From Sphaerulina vaccinii (lineage: Eukaryota > Ascomycota > Dothideomycetes > Mycosphaerellales > Mycosphaerellaceae): DNA of 28,172 bases. The stretch covers positions 1 to 28,172 of the forward strand of contig JAKUDP010000021.1 in the NCBI GenBank assembly GCA_022570795.1, given 5' to 3'. The notes under the pieces were generated by a model. That model ran no database searches, was not told the DNA's origin, and saw only the letters and a program-made list of their open reading frames with translations. Numbering within the stretch: the stretch's first letter is position 1; the number at the start of each line of letters is the position of its first letter. This document shows, piece after piece, positions 10,528 through 20,079 of the stretch. The translations under genes and the position numbers were made by a program.

Positions 10528-10539
10528 GGTTATAAGCCC
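10528..10539 (+). other. copia-2 primer binding site (initiator-tRNA-Met anticodon type)
   Basis: GGTTATAAGCCC directly follows the LTR. With one G-to-A reversed it complements the GGGCUCAUAACC anticodon-loop segment of initiator tRNA-Met, as in half-tRNA-primed copia elements. The following CGGGTTTG could extend the pairing, depending on the host tRNA stem. Confidence 0.78.
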
Positions 10540-10549
10540 GGGTTTGTAG

Positions 10550-12100
10550 AGGAAGTATTAGATAGTAATAGTTAGCCTTTTCTAATAGTAGGATACAAAC
10601 CTATAATAAAAGGAGTATCGGAAGACTCGAGGTATACCTATCTATACTACTAAGAAGATATAGAAGATCCTAGCAAGTTCCGAATATTCCTATAGGTAGA
10701 TAAGATAGAGAAGAACCTAGTAAGGCACACTTAAGGAGTAGAGCTTAAAGAGTATAAAGAGGAAAGGGTAAGCTAGAGGCCAAAGTACTATTTTATATAG
10801 ATAAGACTTAACCTCTATACTAGAGTACTACTAATACTTTAGAAAAGTATATCCCTCTAAGAAGAGACTTTTTAAGTTTATCTACAAGTATAGTTAAGTA
10901 GGAAACTATACTAAGCTTATCTAAAAGAGAAGGAAAAGAGTCTTAGACTAGGAAAGTAGCTATCTAGAAACTACTACTAAAATTGTTTGAAAGAGTATTA
11001 ATTTTTAAAAAGTTTAGTTTTTAATATTTTAGGTAAAATAGATTAAAAGTAAGAAAGTAGATTTAGAGGCAAGAGAGCTATACTAATACTAATAAGAAAG
11101 AACTATAAGTCCTAGTTTAGAATAATAAGGATATATCTTATATCTAAGCAAGTAGAATAGGTTCTATTAGAGACTATACTAGATACTCTAGTATCAACTC
11201 CTTTAGGACATATATTAACTATATTATTAGACTCGCTAGACAGCTCTATTAAGAGAGCATCCTATAAGAAGTATAATATAGTAGCTCTCTATAAGATGTA
11301 TATCTATATATTAGTAGATAATTAGGAAGTAACATAGGAGATTAAGATAGCAAAAGAGCTCTAGGAATAGGCTAAAAAGAGGTATAAGAGTAAGCTCTAA
11401 GCTATAGGAAGGAGCCTTCTCAAATAGTATACTATATTTAAGATATAAGATAGCTAGACAATTAATAAAGTATAGTAGAGCCTAAGTACTATTGCAAGAA
11501 AGGTAGTTATAATCTCTCTATAGTTTAAAGAAATTAAAACTAAGAATAGAAAAATATAGCAACTCCTTATAGCTCTACCTAAGTCCTACTTAATAATTAG
11601 AGATAGTATAGACCTAAAGTAGAATCTTAAGCCTTAGAATATCTTTAGAATCCTAAGAGAAAAACAGGAATAGATAATAGGCTAAGAGATAGCTATATTC
11701 GCTAAGAAAGGCACCTAGGGACTACTAGCCTATTTCCTCTATAGAGGACTATATATCTAGAATAATTGCCCTAGACTCGAGAGAGCAAAGAGAGCTACTA
11801 AGACTATAGTACCGAAGATAGGATACCGAGTTAAGAAAAGATACTCTCTATTAAGACAAAGGAGGGAATCTTTACTAGAGAAAGATAAACTTAAAGAAAT
11901 AGTAAAGAAACTCAAACTTAAAGTATAATCCCTTAAGAAGAAATCCAACTTAAGTAAGAAGTACCTAAAGAAGGCTTTTGTAGCATAAGAAAATGTAGGG
12001 TTACTAACTACCTCAGAAGCATCTTAGACCCTATTAGAGGATAAGGATATAGATAAGGTAGCCTACTTAACTATAGACGCAAAAGGCAAGTATAGGCTAT
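10550..12100 (+). pseudogene. copia-2 gag region with zinc knuckle (RIP-inactivated)
   Basis: This is the remnant of the capsid/nucleocapsid moiety. The reading in frame 1 ends in a zinc knuckle at 11731-11769, read Y-F-L-Y-R-G-L-Y-I-*-N-N-C. With TGC/TGT and CAT restored by family knowledge it has the spacing C-x2-C-x3-H-x4-C, seen in fungal copia elements. Upstream, readings such as FKEIKTKNRKIQQLLIALP near 11530-11585 fit the UBN2/gag-polypeptide region of copia. A Lys/Leu-rich, probably coiled segment follows the knuckle (about 11860-11960). The 5' boundary and start codon cannot be fixed. The reading is broken by many RIP stops. Confidence 0.78.
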
Positions 12101-12440
12101 CGGAATAGCTACTTAACTCTTATACTTCTACCTATATAACTAACTAAGAATTACTTTTTAGAGAACTGAAACCTCTTTAGACTAGGAAGTAGATTAAGGT
12201 CGGTAGTAGCTACTTAATAGCTATATATATTAGGAAAGTAGTAATAGGAGGAAGAAAGGGGAAATAGATTATACTAAAAAATATTCTATTTATACCTAGT
12301 CTTAGAGTTAATCTTGTTTTATAGAGTTAGTTTAGTAAGTAGTTCGGTATTCAACTACTAAAATTTATACTTATTTTAGCTTCTAGAAAAGCAGTTATCT
12401 AGATAAGAATATTAGGAGAAGTCCTATTTATTAAGGAGAT
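12100..12440 (+). pseudogene. copia-2 aspartic protease (RIP-inactivated)
   Basis: This is the remnant of the protease that cleaves the polyprotein. The active site is at 12115-12129, read N-S-Y-T-S, from D-S-x-T-S. It is followed by TYITNQELLFRELKPL (Q at an altered codon), which matches the copia 'SGAS.HMTN...LF' block. The next conserved stretch near 12240-12320 (VIGG...ILKNILFIPSLRVNLV) fits the VxxVLYVPxLxxNLxS motif of copia proteases. The active-site aspartate is lost to G-to-A. It lies in frame 1, unlike the integrase after it. Confidence 0.82.
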
Positions 12441-12458
12441 TAATAAGAGTCTAGCTCT

Positions 12459-12495
12459 AAGTCCGTCTAGCTCTAGAGGCTTAACTAAAATTAAG
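12459..12495 (+). repeat. Internal direct repeat of the copia family, copy 1 (copia-2)
   Basis: A segment of about 37 bases starting AAGTCCGTCTAGCTCTAG recurs at 13553-13590 as AAGTCCGTCGGGCCCTAG and continues GGCTTAACTAAA / AGCCTAACTAAA. Copia-1 has the same pair at 5227-5263 and 6319-6356, where 29 of the first 31 bases agree. The two copies bracket the integrase. Confidence 0.7.
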
Positions 12496-12499
12496 TATA

Positions 12500-13560
12500 C
12501 TTCTTATAGGAATTAATAGATAAAGTATATACTTTCTATATATTAGAGAGTACCTAGAATTAGTAGGAGCTCTAGCATCGAAGGCTTGTATATTTTGGGG
12601 AAAAGGTAGTAAAGAACCTTTACTAGGTCTTAGATTTAAAAAGCCTAATACTAATTCTAAAGGAGCATAGGGTATATAGGGTCTATATAATAGCAAAGAT
12701 AAAGTAGCATAGAGGGAAAGAGACATAGTAGAAGCCCTAAAGGCTAGCTCTTATATCTATTAATATCTATAAACCCCTACCTATCTTAAGATTGGAATTT
12801 AAGTAGTAGCTTAAAATTATTAAAAACTTCTTAAAAAAGAAGTAGGCCTTCCTACTAAAGTTAAAAATAGATGCACTACCTACCCTCTACTAATAGAAAA
12901 GGAAGGCAGAGCTTTAATCTAGAAATCCTCTCTAAGTAGTAAGGAGTAATAGAGCTAGGGAGCTTCTTACTATACTAAAGTAGTAGGAAAGAGAGAATAG
13001 AATCTCTTTCTATACTACTAAGGTATATAACTCTATTTAGAATAGAGTTATTAAAAGGTCGATCTAGACCTCTAAAGAAAGAGTAAGGGCAATGCTAGAA
13101 GAATCTAATATACTAATTAAGTTCTGGCCTAAGGTACTAGAAGCAAGTATTATTATTAGGAATACTCTTCCAAATAGGCTAGATATTAATAGATTTAAGG
13201 TCTTACCCGAGGAGGCATTCTTAGGATAGAGACCTCTAGTATTACACTTTAGAGTCTAGGGCTATAGAGTAGTTATATATATAAACCCAAAGTCCTAGCT
13301 AGCTAGGATATAATTAGACAAACTAATAAATAGAGGCAAGGATGCTATATTTGTTAGTTATATTCTAGATACTACTAAAATATAGCTTTTCTAGGAGCCT
13401 AATATAGGGGCTATTAAGGCCTATAGTAATACTAAATAGTTTAAATATAAGAAAAAAAGAGATTTAGAGTTAAATATTTCTAGGCTTAACTAATCTAGTA
13501 TTATACTAGTTAGGAAACTACTTAGGAGACTAAAGAAGTAGGAGGAGTTCTAAAGTCCGT
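12500..13560 (+). pseudogene. copia-2 integrase (RIP-inactivated)
   Basis: This is the remnant of the DDE integrase. The GAG-pre-integrase zinc region is in frame 0 at 12576-12593: H-R-R-L-V-Y, from HRRLxH. It is followed by FGEKVVKNLYQVLDLKSL. Around 12745-12790 the reading ISINIYKPLP fits the xxxDxxGPLP block at the start of the core. The core's end, SKERVRAMLEESNILIKF, starts near 13074 and leads into RNTLPNRLDINRFKVLPEEAF, with the usual LRVFGC-like block (HFRVQGYRVVIYIN) after it. The domain shares its frame with RT but not with protease: copia-2 carries two extra bases near 12454 relative to copia-1. Confidence 0.85.
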
Positions 13561-13590
13561 CGGGCCCTAGAAGCCTAACTAAATATTAAC
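13553..13590 (+). repeat. Internal direct repeat of the copia family, copy 2 (copia-2)
   Basis: This is the partner of 12459-12495, lying after the integrase and before the linker to RT. In copia-1 the partner pair is 5227-5263 and 6319-6356. In the integrase frame this copy would read SPSGPRSLTK. The first copy gives a similar reading in the protease frame but not in the integrase frame. Confidence 0.7.
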
Positions 13591-14019
13591 TACTAATTAT
13601 ATAGCTTGGACCTCTACTAAAGGATAAGAAGGAGTACTAGAGAATAGATCTAGAAGAAGAAAACTCCAGGAGTATATAGCTTTAGAAGGAGAAAATTAGA
13701 ATAGAGTAGCCGACTAATTAGCCGACCGAAGTTCGTTAAGGGACTAGTAGAAATATATATATTAGAAAATATCTAGATATTATATAAGATCTACTAGAAG
13801 TAAGAGTATAATCCTAGAAGAGAAGGAGATCTATCTCGGATAAAGAGAAAAGACCTAAACCTAAGGCCTATAGTATAGTTATAAGGCAGGTCCTCTAAAA
13901 GAGGTAGAGAGATAAGGAAGAGGATATACCTAACCTAAAGTATTATAAAGTATTTTTTAGTCTAATTAAAGAAGAAGAGAATTGTATCTAGAAAACCTTA
14001 GTAGAAATTAAGAAAGTTA

Positions 14020-14950
14020 TATTTATAGTACTCGGACCTAATATTACTTTAAAGCAAGAAGTCCCTATTCTAAAGTTCTATAAAGAGGCAATATAGAATT
14101 CTAAATAGAGCTATATATAGAAAGAAGCAATCTAGAGAGAACTAGTAGCTTTAGATAGCAACTATACCTAGAAGCCGGTTATGCTACTAAAGGGTGCAAA
14201 CCTTATAATATCTAGGTAGGTCTTTAATATAAAAAGATTAATTAGTAGAGCTATTAAAAAGTTTAAAGCAAGACTAGTTGCTAGAGAGTTCTTCTAGAAG
14301 TTTAGAGTAGACTTTAAGAACACCTTTATACTAACTATAAGGTATAATACTTTAAAAGTATTTATAGTAGTTGTTTGCAAGAAGGACTTAGAGATATACT
14401 AAGTAGATATAAATAATATATTTATAGAGAGCTCTCTAAAAGAAGATATCTATATAATTCTACTTCTAGAAGTGGAGGTCCTACTAAACTAGGTCCTAAA
14501 GATCCTAAGAAGTCTCTATAGACTTAAGTAAGTAGTAAGAGACTAGAATAAACTCTACGTCTCAAAGCTAGAATAGATAGGATTCGATTAATTAGAGACC
14601 GACCTATACCTACTTATCTATAGAGAAAGAAGAATTATAGTTCTAACCTATATAGATAATATACTCGTTATAGTACTAGAGCTAAAGGATATTCTCTAGT
14701 TTAAAAAACAGCTTAGTAAAGTCTTTAAAATTAAGAATCTAAAAGAGCTAGAAAAGATTCTTAGAATAAAGATAATAAGAGATAGAGTTGTAGGAACTCT
14801 AAAGCTTAATTAAGAATACTATATCTAAGAGAACCTTGCAAGGCTAAATATAACTAAGGAAAATACCTATCTAACTCTCTTACTAATAGACAGTTATAAA
14901 AGCCTTACTAAGGCAATCCTATCTAATAAGAGATGTACCAAATAGGAGTA
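14020..14950 (+). pseudogene. copia-2 reverse transcriptase (RIP-inactivated)
   Basis: This is the remnant of the copia-type RT (RVT_2). The frame 0 reading includes FKNTFILTIRYNTLKVFIVVVCKK (family: DFxxTFAPTxxFTTLRxLLAxAA), then DLEIYQVDINNIFIES (family: HQxDVxxAFLxG). LRSLYRLKQ (family: LKKSLYGLKQ) and REKRIIVLTYIDNILV follow. The catalytic YxDD is at 14649-14660 as tat-ata-gat-aat, so the second aspartate is N. LELKDILQFKKQLSKVFKIKNLKELEKILRI follows and fits the copia FxMxDLGxxxxxLGI block. It is the clearest domain in the window. Confidence 0.9.
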
Positions 14951-14989
14951 CCAGAGCTAGATAGGTACGTAGATATAGCTAATAGTTAT

Positions 14990-15730
14990 AACAAGACTAG
15001 ATATTACTTTCGCTCTTAGTAGATTAAGCTTATATATATCTAACCTAATAAGGGGATATATAAATACTCTAAAGAAACTAGCAAAATACTTTAGATTGTC
15101 TCTAGATCTAGAACTTATATTTAGAAGAGGTAGTAGAAGCTTTATTAGATATTTAGACTCTAACTATATAATAGACAAAGTAGATAGAGTCTTAATCCTC
15201 GGATCTATCTTCTTCCTCTATAGAGTACTAGTATCTTAGATAAGTAAGAAGTAGAAGTCTATAGCAATATTAACTATAGAGGCTAAGTATATAGCTCTAA
15301 ATGCATATACTAAGCAATCTCAATTTCTAGTAGCACTTCTAAAGGAAATAGACTATATAGAGTTAGTAGGAGAATATTCTTTTTAACTACTTATTAAATC
15401 GAACTCTAATATAGTAAATAAACTTAGACCTATTTAGATTATAGAGGATAACTAAGCATCTCTAACTCTAGTTAAGGATGCCTATACCTATAAGAGATCA
15501 AAATATATTAATATAGCCTATAATAATATTAGGAGACTCTAGTAGCAAAGGAAGATAGTAGTAGTATATATTCTAACAAAAGAGATAGTTGCAGATAGGT
15601 TAACCAAGCCAAAGAATAGTCCCCAATTCTAGGAGTTTATAAGACAACTCTAGCTTGTATAAATAGCTCTTCTACACTTAATAAGTTATCGAGATTTGGA
15701 ACGGAATATAAGTGCCAGAATGTAGGGTAG
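14990..15730 (+). pseudogene. copia-2 RNase H and end of pol (RIP-inactivated)
   Basis: This is the remnant of the RNase H and C-terminus. Family blocks seen are TRLDITFALSRLSLY (family: TRPDIxxAVxxLSRF) and SQISKKQKSIAILTIEAKYIAL at about 15234-15300 (family: WxSKKQxxVAxSTTEAEYIAL). KYINIAYNNIRRL follows at about 15507-15545 (family: KHIDIxYHxIRxL), then EIVADRLTKPKNSPQF near 15585-15630 (family: VADGLTKPL). The reading ends DLERNISARM, then a TAG at 15724-15726 that may be the true stop. The region from about 15600 has the lowest RIP load in the window. Confidence 0.88.
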
Positions 15731-15755
15731 AAGGACTATCTGGCCTAAGTAGGAG

Positions 15756-16002
15756 TGTTGGAAAGTGCAGTCTAGTTGGACTATCTAAGAGACACCCTCT
15801 TAGGGATCAGATTATATAATATATATTATATAATAGTAGGTCACGTAGCTTATCTAATGCTCCACATCTTAGGAGGAGATACAACCTGTAACTAACTAAC
15901 ACAATTAACACAGTTGGTTCCTATCTGACGCTTCTACTTCTATTATATATTAAAACTCTTTCTATATATCGCAGGTATATATATTATTATCCTATTTCGA
16001 TA
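15756..16002 (+). repeat. copia-2 3' LTR (best preserved copy)
   Basis: This 247-bp LTR starts with the unmutated TGTTGGAAAGTGCAG and ends TATTTCGATA. It has the canonical TG terminus lost in the other three LTRs and retains CACGTAGC, CTCCACATC and TCTGACGC. From about 15941 to its end it is again fully RIPed. The purine-rich AAGTAGGAG just before it (15747-15755) is the likely plus-strand primer. Confidence 0.94.
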
Positions 16003-16007
16003 TTCTA
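16003..16007. repeat. Target site duplication of copia-2, right copy
   Basis: TTCTA directly after the LTR end matches 10276-10280. Unit A sequence resumes with TTCTAGATATATATATA, matching the reverse complement of unit B near 23920. Confidence 0.9.
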
Positions 16008-17682
16008 GATATATATATATATTATATTTAGGTATAGTATTTAGTATATTATTAAAAGCCTTAGTAATAAGTAATTAATTATTTATAAATATTACTTCTA
16101 GTATATTTTTATTAATTTAGTTAAAAAGTAGTATCTCTTTATTCTCTACTTGTTTATATAGGTCTAAGAGCTTAGAATAAAGTAATTTATATATATTTTC
16201 TTAGTCTATACTATATATAATAATATTAGAGTATCTAGATACTAGTATAGAAAGTAATTTAAAAACTCTAGAATATTTAAATTTTATAAATTTTATAAAT
16301 TTATTATTTTTATACTTTAGAGTTTTAGAATATTACTTTTTTCTCGCTTTCTTAGTTAGTAACTAAGGGTATAAAACTCTATAATAGTCGCCTCTATAAA
16401 TAGAGTATATATAATCTATAAAATACTTCTAATTATATTTATACTAACTTCTATTATAATTTTTATATACTTTTTCTTTTATCTTAGCTTCAAGTTATAT
16501 AATCTATTACTTTTTTAAACCTACTATATTTGGAGTTAGAGGTGCTATAGTAGATACTCTATTTGGTAGAGTAGATAGTACTAATATTTAAAAATAAGCA
16601 AGCTACTTATATATTTTCTAAATAGTAAGCTTATTATAGAGATACTAAAAGTATTACTAATAGGCTTCTAATAGACTTCTACTATTAAGTATATATTAGT
16701 ACTATAAGATAGTAACTTTATAAAAAGCTATATTCTAGTTATATTTCTTCTACTATTTCTAGATTTAAAGTATAAACTTACTAATTCTATTACTAAGCTT
16801 AATTATACTTCTAGCTTCTAGCTTATTAGTATAAAAAGTAATATAGAGATTTTTCTAAACTTTTATATATTTTACTTATACTATAATATTAGAAATTATA
16901 GTATATTTGCTCTTAATATACTATTAGTAGAAACGGCTACTTATATTAATAACTTTCTATATTTCTCTATAATCTATAACTTTTTAACTTTATAGTAATA
17001 GCTTTAGTAAGTCTAGTATATTAAAGTCGCCTTTTTAGATATTATTAATAAAAATATTTTTTATACTTTAGTCTACTACTTTATCTCTAGTCTAGTATTA
17101 AAGAATAATAGGTATCTTACCTATAAAGCTATTCTAAGAAGTAGTTAGTTTAATAGTTAGTATAGCTAGTATAGCTACTTATTAATAAATATAGAAAATA
17201 TTATATTAGATTTTATAGATCTACTACTATTTAAGTATTATATCTATACTAGGTAGAAGCGGCATAGTTGCTAGCTATTAAAAGGCTATATTACCTAGAG
17301 TTTAGTTAAAAAAGTTCTAAAAGTTTATTTTATTTAATTAAGGAACTTTTTAGTTTTATTTTTAAAAGAATTAGTTTATAAATTAGTTTATAAAAAAGTC
17401 TTATTTAAAGTTAAGTTTGTTTTCTAAAATAGTTACTTTTAAAAAGCTTATAATAATACTTTTACTTTTATTTATAGTTTTTCTATTTACTAGTTTTTAA
17501 TCTATTTATTAATACTATTAGTTAATCTAGACTTAGTATACTTTATAGTATTTAAATTACTTAGACTAAGAAAAAAAGAGCTAAACTATATATCTAAAGC
17601 TATTTTAGAAAATATATATAGAATAGATAGTATTCTAGTATAAGTCTATATTTTTTTTATATTTATATATAGGCCAAGCTAT
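16003..17682 (-). mobile_element. Unidentified repeat unit A, proximal part
   Basis: This is the reverse complement of 22251 to about 23935 of unit B, collinear throughout with scattered transitions and short indels. One anchor is the stretch near 16345-16410, including CTCGCTTTCTTAGTTAGTAA and the following TATAATAGTCGCC, which mirrors 23545-23600. Similarity stops at about 17682, where AAGCTAT is the last shared word. No conserved catalytic motif was recognised on either strand. Candidate classes are an LTR element's gag-like part, a DNA transposon, or a retroposon with its poly-A end at the far side (9288-9301). Confidence 0.82.
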
Positions 17683-17959
17683 AAATACTTTATATTATAA
17701 TATAAAGTTAAAAAAAATAAGCTTAAAAAAATACTAGATATTATATATATAAATAGTAATAAAAATAAACTAATTAATACTTAGTACTTACTCTCTCTAG
17801 ATTTTATTAGATATAAAAAGAATATAGCCTACTTTATTAAAAACCTCGAATATAATCTAGTTCTTAGAAGCTTCTAGCTTATAAATATAACTTATAGATT
17901 AATTAGTATAAATAAACTATTAATTTTAAATTAAGCTTTTATAAAATATATTACTAGCT

Positions 17960-18300
17960 ATAATAGTATACTAGTCTATCTATAGATAGTATATATATAC
18001 TAATACTAGAGATACCTCTATATATTTAATATAGATATATTAATATAAATAGATTTTAAAATATATTACTATAAATATAAATATTATTAATATTAGTTAT
18101 AGAGAGCTAGAAATATATAACTTTTAGAAATAATAGTTTTTTTATATTCGAAATAGACTCTAATAATAATTACTTCGAGCTCTATTTAGAAGTTAATAAA
18201 GCTTTTAAACTCTATACTTTTAGCTCTATAGACTTTCTATACTATATAGAAGAGAAACTAGTAAATAACTCGTAGCTTAATAAGCTAGATATATAATTCT
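17960..18300 (+). pseudogene. gypsy-2 protease tail and linker to RT (RIP-inactivated)
   Basis: A frame near 17985-18030 reads VYILILEIPLYI, which fits the D-x-I-L-G-x-x-W-L block at the C-terminal end of gypsy proteases. The reading near 18060-18110 ends YQLQRARN, and the linker near 18280-18320 reads YQYKNLFNKAK, matching the 'Y.d.F...kA..LPphRpyDH' lead-in to gypsy RT. The N-terminal protease active site could not be found. The upstream 17683-17960 shows nothing recognisable. Confidence 0.5.
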
Positions 18301-18319
18301 ACTAATATAAGAATCTTTT

Positions 18320-19230
18320 TAATAAAGCTAAATATAAAGCTTTTCTATATTCTCTATCTAATTATTCTAATATAGATATAGAAATTAACTTTAGACTAGA
18401 TATAAAAATACTTTTAAAATAACTATACCTAATAGGTACTAAGGAACTAGCTATAGTATAGAAATATATTATAGATCTATATACTAAAAGTACTATTAGA
18501 GAATCGAAGTCTAAAGTAGCTTTACTAGTATTATTTATATATAAGCTAGATAGAGATATCTATATATATATAGACTATAGAGTAATTGTATTAATACTAT
18601 TACTATAAAAAATAGATACCTACTACTATATATTAGAAAAATACCTCTCTAAATAAATAGAGCTAAAATCTTTATAGTACTAGATATTATTATAGCTTTT
18701 AACTATATTTATATTTAAAAAAGTAATAAATAGAAAATAGTATTTACTATATATTATAGTATATATAAGTATTTTATTATACTATTTAAACTAAGTAATA
18801 CTCTATTAGTATTTTAAATATATATTAACTATACTTTTAGAAACTATATAGATATATTCTACTTATTATAAATTAATAATATTATTATTTATAGTAATAA
18901 TAAAGAATTATATATTAACTATATACTTAAAGTTTTAAAATATTTTAAAAAAGCTAACCTACTACTTAATATTAATAAATATAGATTTTTTATTATAGAA
19001 GTAGTCTATATTAGTATTCTAGTAACTATAGAAGAACTTAAAATAATATCTAAAAAAATTACTACTATTACTAGTTAGCAAACTCTAATATATTATAAAA
19101 ATATCTAGGTATTTTTAGAATTAGCTAACTTCTATTATAGGTTTATTAAAAACTATTTAGTAATTACTTTTCTACTTATATATCTATTTTATAAAGTATA
19201 TAGAATACTATAAAAAAATAGTAAATAGCT
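18320..19230 (+). pseudogene. gypsy-2 reverse transcriptase (RIP-inactivated)
   Basis: The frame reads KELAIVQKYIIDLYTKSTIR followed by SKSKVALLVLFIYK, then IYIYIDYRVI, which is the gypsy series ELxALxxYIxxxLxKGxIRxSxSPxxxPxLFV.KxDGxxRxCVDYRxLN. The active site is at 18872-18901, reading I-N-N-I-I-I-Y-S-N-N from xDDILIYSxx, so both aspartates are N. VLKYFKKANLLLNINKYRFF follows (family: VLxxLxxAGLxLxxxKCEF), then LELANFYYRFIKNY (family: LGxxNFYRRFIxxF) at about 19115-19165. Confidence 0.88.
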
Positions 19231-19259
19231 AAAAATAGAGCCTAAATTCGTCTAGACTA

Positions 19260-19730
19260 AAAAATACTAATAAGCTTTTAATACTTTAAAAAAAGCTTTT
19301 ACTAAAGTACTAGTACTTAGATATTATAATCTACTTAAGCTCTATATACTAGAAACTAACTCGTCTAATAGAGTCTCTACTAGTATACTTTTATAGAAGT
19401 AAAATAATAGCTATCTATACTCTACTATATACTATAGTAAGAAGCTAGAGCCTATAGAGTATAATTATAAAATCTATAATAAAAAACTTTTTATAATTAT
19501 TTACTATTTTAAAAAATTTAAACTAGAACTTATTTATATACTAGAAGTAACTAAGGTCGTATCTAAATATTAGAGTCTAGAATACTTTATAATAATAAAG
19601 TAACTTAATTATTAATAAGCTAGATAGGCTAAGTTCTTAGTAGAGTTTAATTTCTATATCTAATATAGGCCTAGTAAATAAAGTAGTTTGCTAGATAGCT
19701 TAATATAAATAACTTAGAATATAGATCTAG
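19260..19730 (+). pseudogene. gypsy-2 RNase H (RIP-inactivated)
   Basis: The frame reads KAFTKVLVLRYYNLLKLYIL, then ETNSSNRVSTSILLQK (family: ETDASxxAxGxVLSQ), YSKKLEPIEYNYKIYNKKLF (family: ..NYEIYDKELLAI) and VVSKYQSLEYFIIIKQLNYQ (family: xTDHxxLxYFxxxKxLNxRQ). It ends with FYIQYRPSKQSSLLDSL (family: IxYRPGxxNxxADALSR). Aspartates in the first and third blocks are now N or K. This is among the most legible stretches of gypsy-2. Confidence 0.88.
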
Positions 19731-20079
19731 AAATAGACTTTACTAATAATATCTAAGTACTTTTAAAGCTTTACTAGCTATTAGCTAAACTATAAATAGA
19801 AAAAGATAAACTTAGTTTTTAAAAAAGAATAGAATACTAAAAGCTAGTAGCTCTAAAAGTTATTAGAAAAGATAAAGTATCTATTAATAATATAATTAAA
19901 ATAGCTATATTTAAAAACCTACTTACTTAAACTATCTAAATATTACTAGTAGAAAAATATTTAAAAATTTATTTTCTAAAATTACTATTAATAGTTAAGC
20001 TAGCTATATAAGACTATAAGACCTTATAGAGACTAGTATATATTAAAAACTATATACTAGTATCTAATAATATATAGTT

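Larger units (their letters stand above)
10281..16002 (+). mobile_element. Full-length Ty1/copia retrotransposon copia-2, partly RIPed
   Basis: This is the second copy of the copia-1 family, with LTRs at 10281-10527 and 15756-16002, a primer site at 10528 and gag-pol between. It is inserted in unit A, with TTCTA duplicated. It keeps many more CpA, TpG and CpG sites than any other part of the window, most of all from about 15600 to 15940, so it is the youngest insertion or escaped rounds of RIP. The polyprotein is still broken by many TAA/TAG codons and by a 2-base difference between protease and integrase. Because it is best preserved, it is the reference for recognising domains in this family. 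Confidence 0.95.

Noticed and set aside
11757..11948. 63-codon open frame on the - strand
   Set aside because: It lies antisense to the gag zinc-knuckle region of copia-2. Its leucine/serine-rich, low-complexity translation is what the complement of Lys/Glu-rich gag sequence gives. No ribosomal, domain or context support.
12481..12726. 81-codon open frame on the - strand
   Set aside because: It is antisense to the integrase zinc region of copia-2, which is clearly recognisable on the + strand. Open only by chance, since CAA/CAG-derived stops occur on the other strand.
9208..17680. Possible terminal inverted repeat GGCTAGGCCTATA (9208-9220) against AGCTTGGCCTATA (complement of 17668-17680)
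   Set aside because: 11 of 13 bases match, but the AGGCCT core resists RIP and is common across the window (for example near 171, 585, 2597). Unit B lacks the 9208 end, no clear target duplication exists, and 9201 fits a gypsy LTR start after a polypurine tract better.
17683..17960. 5' LTR of gypsy-2
   Set aside because: No sequence here repeats at 21480-22250 in a way I could align by eye, and no primer binding site was recognised. The element is probably truncated at this end.
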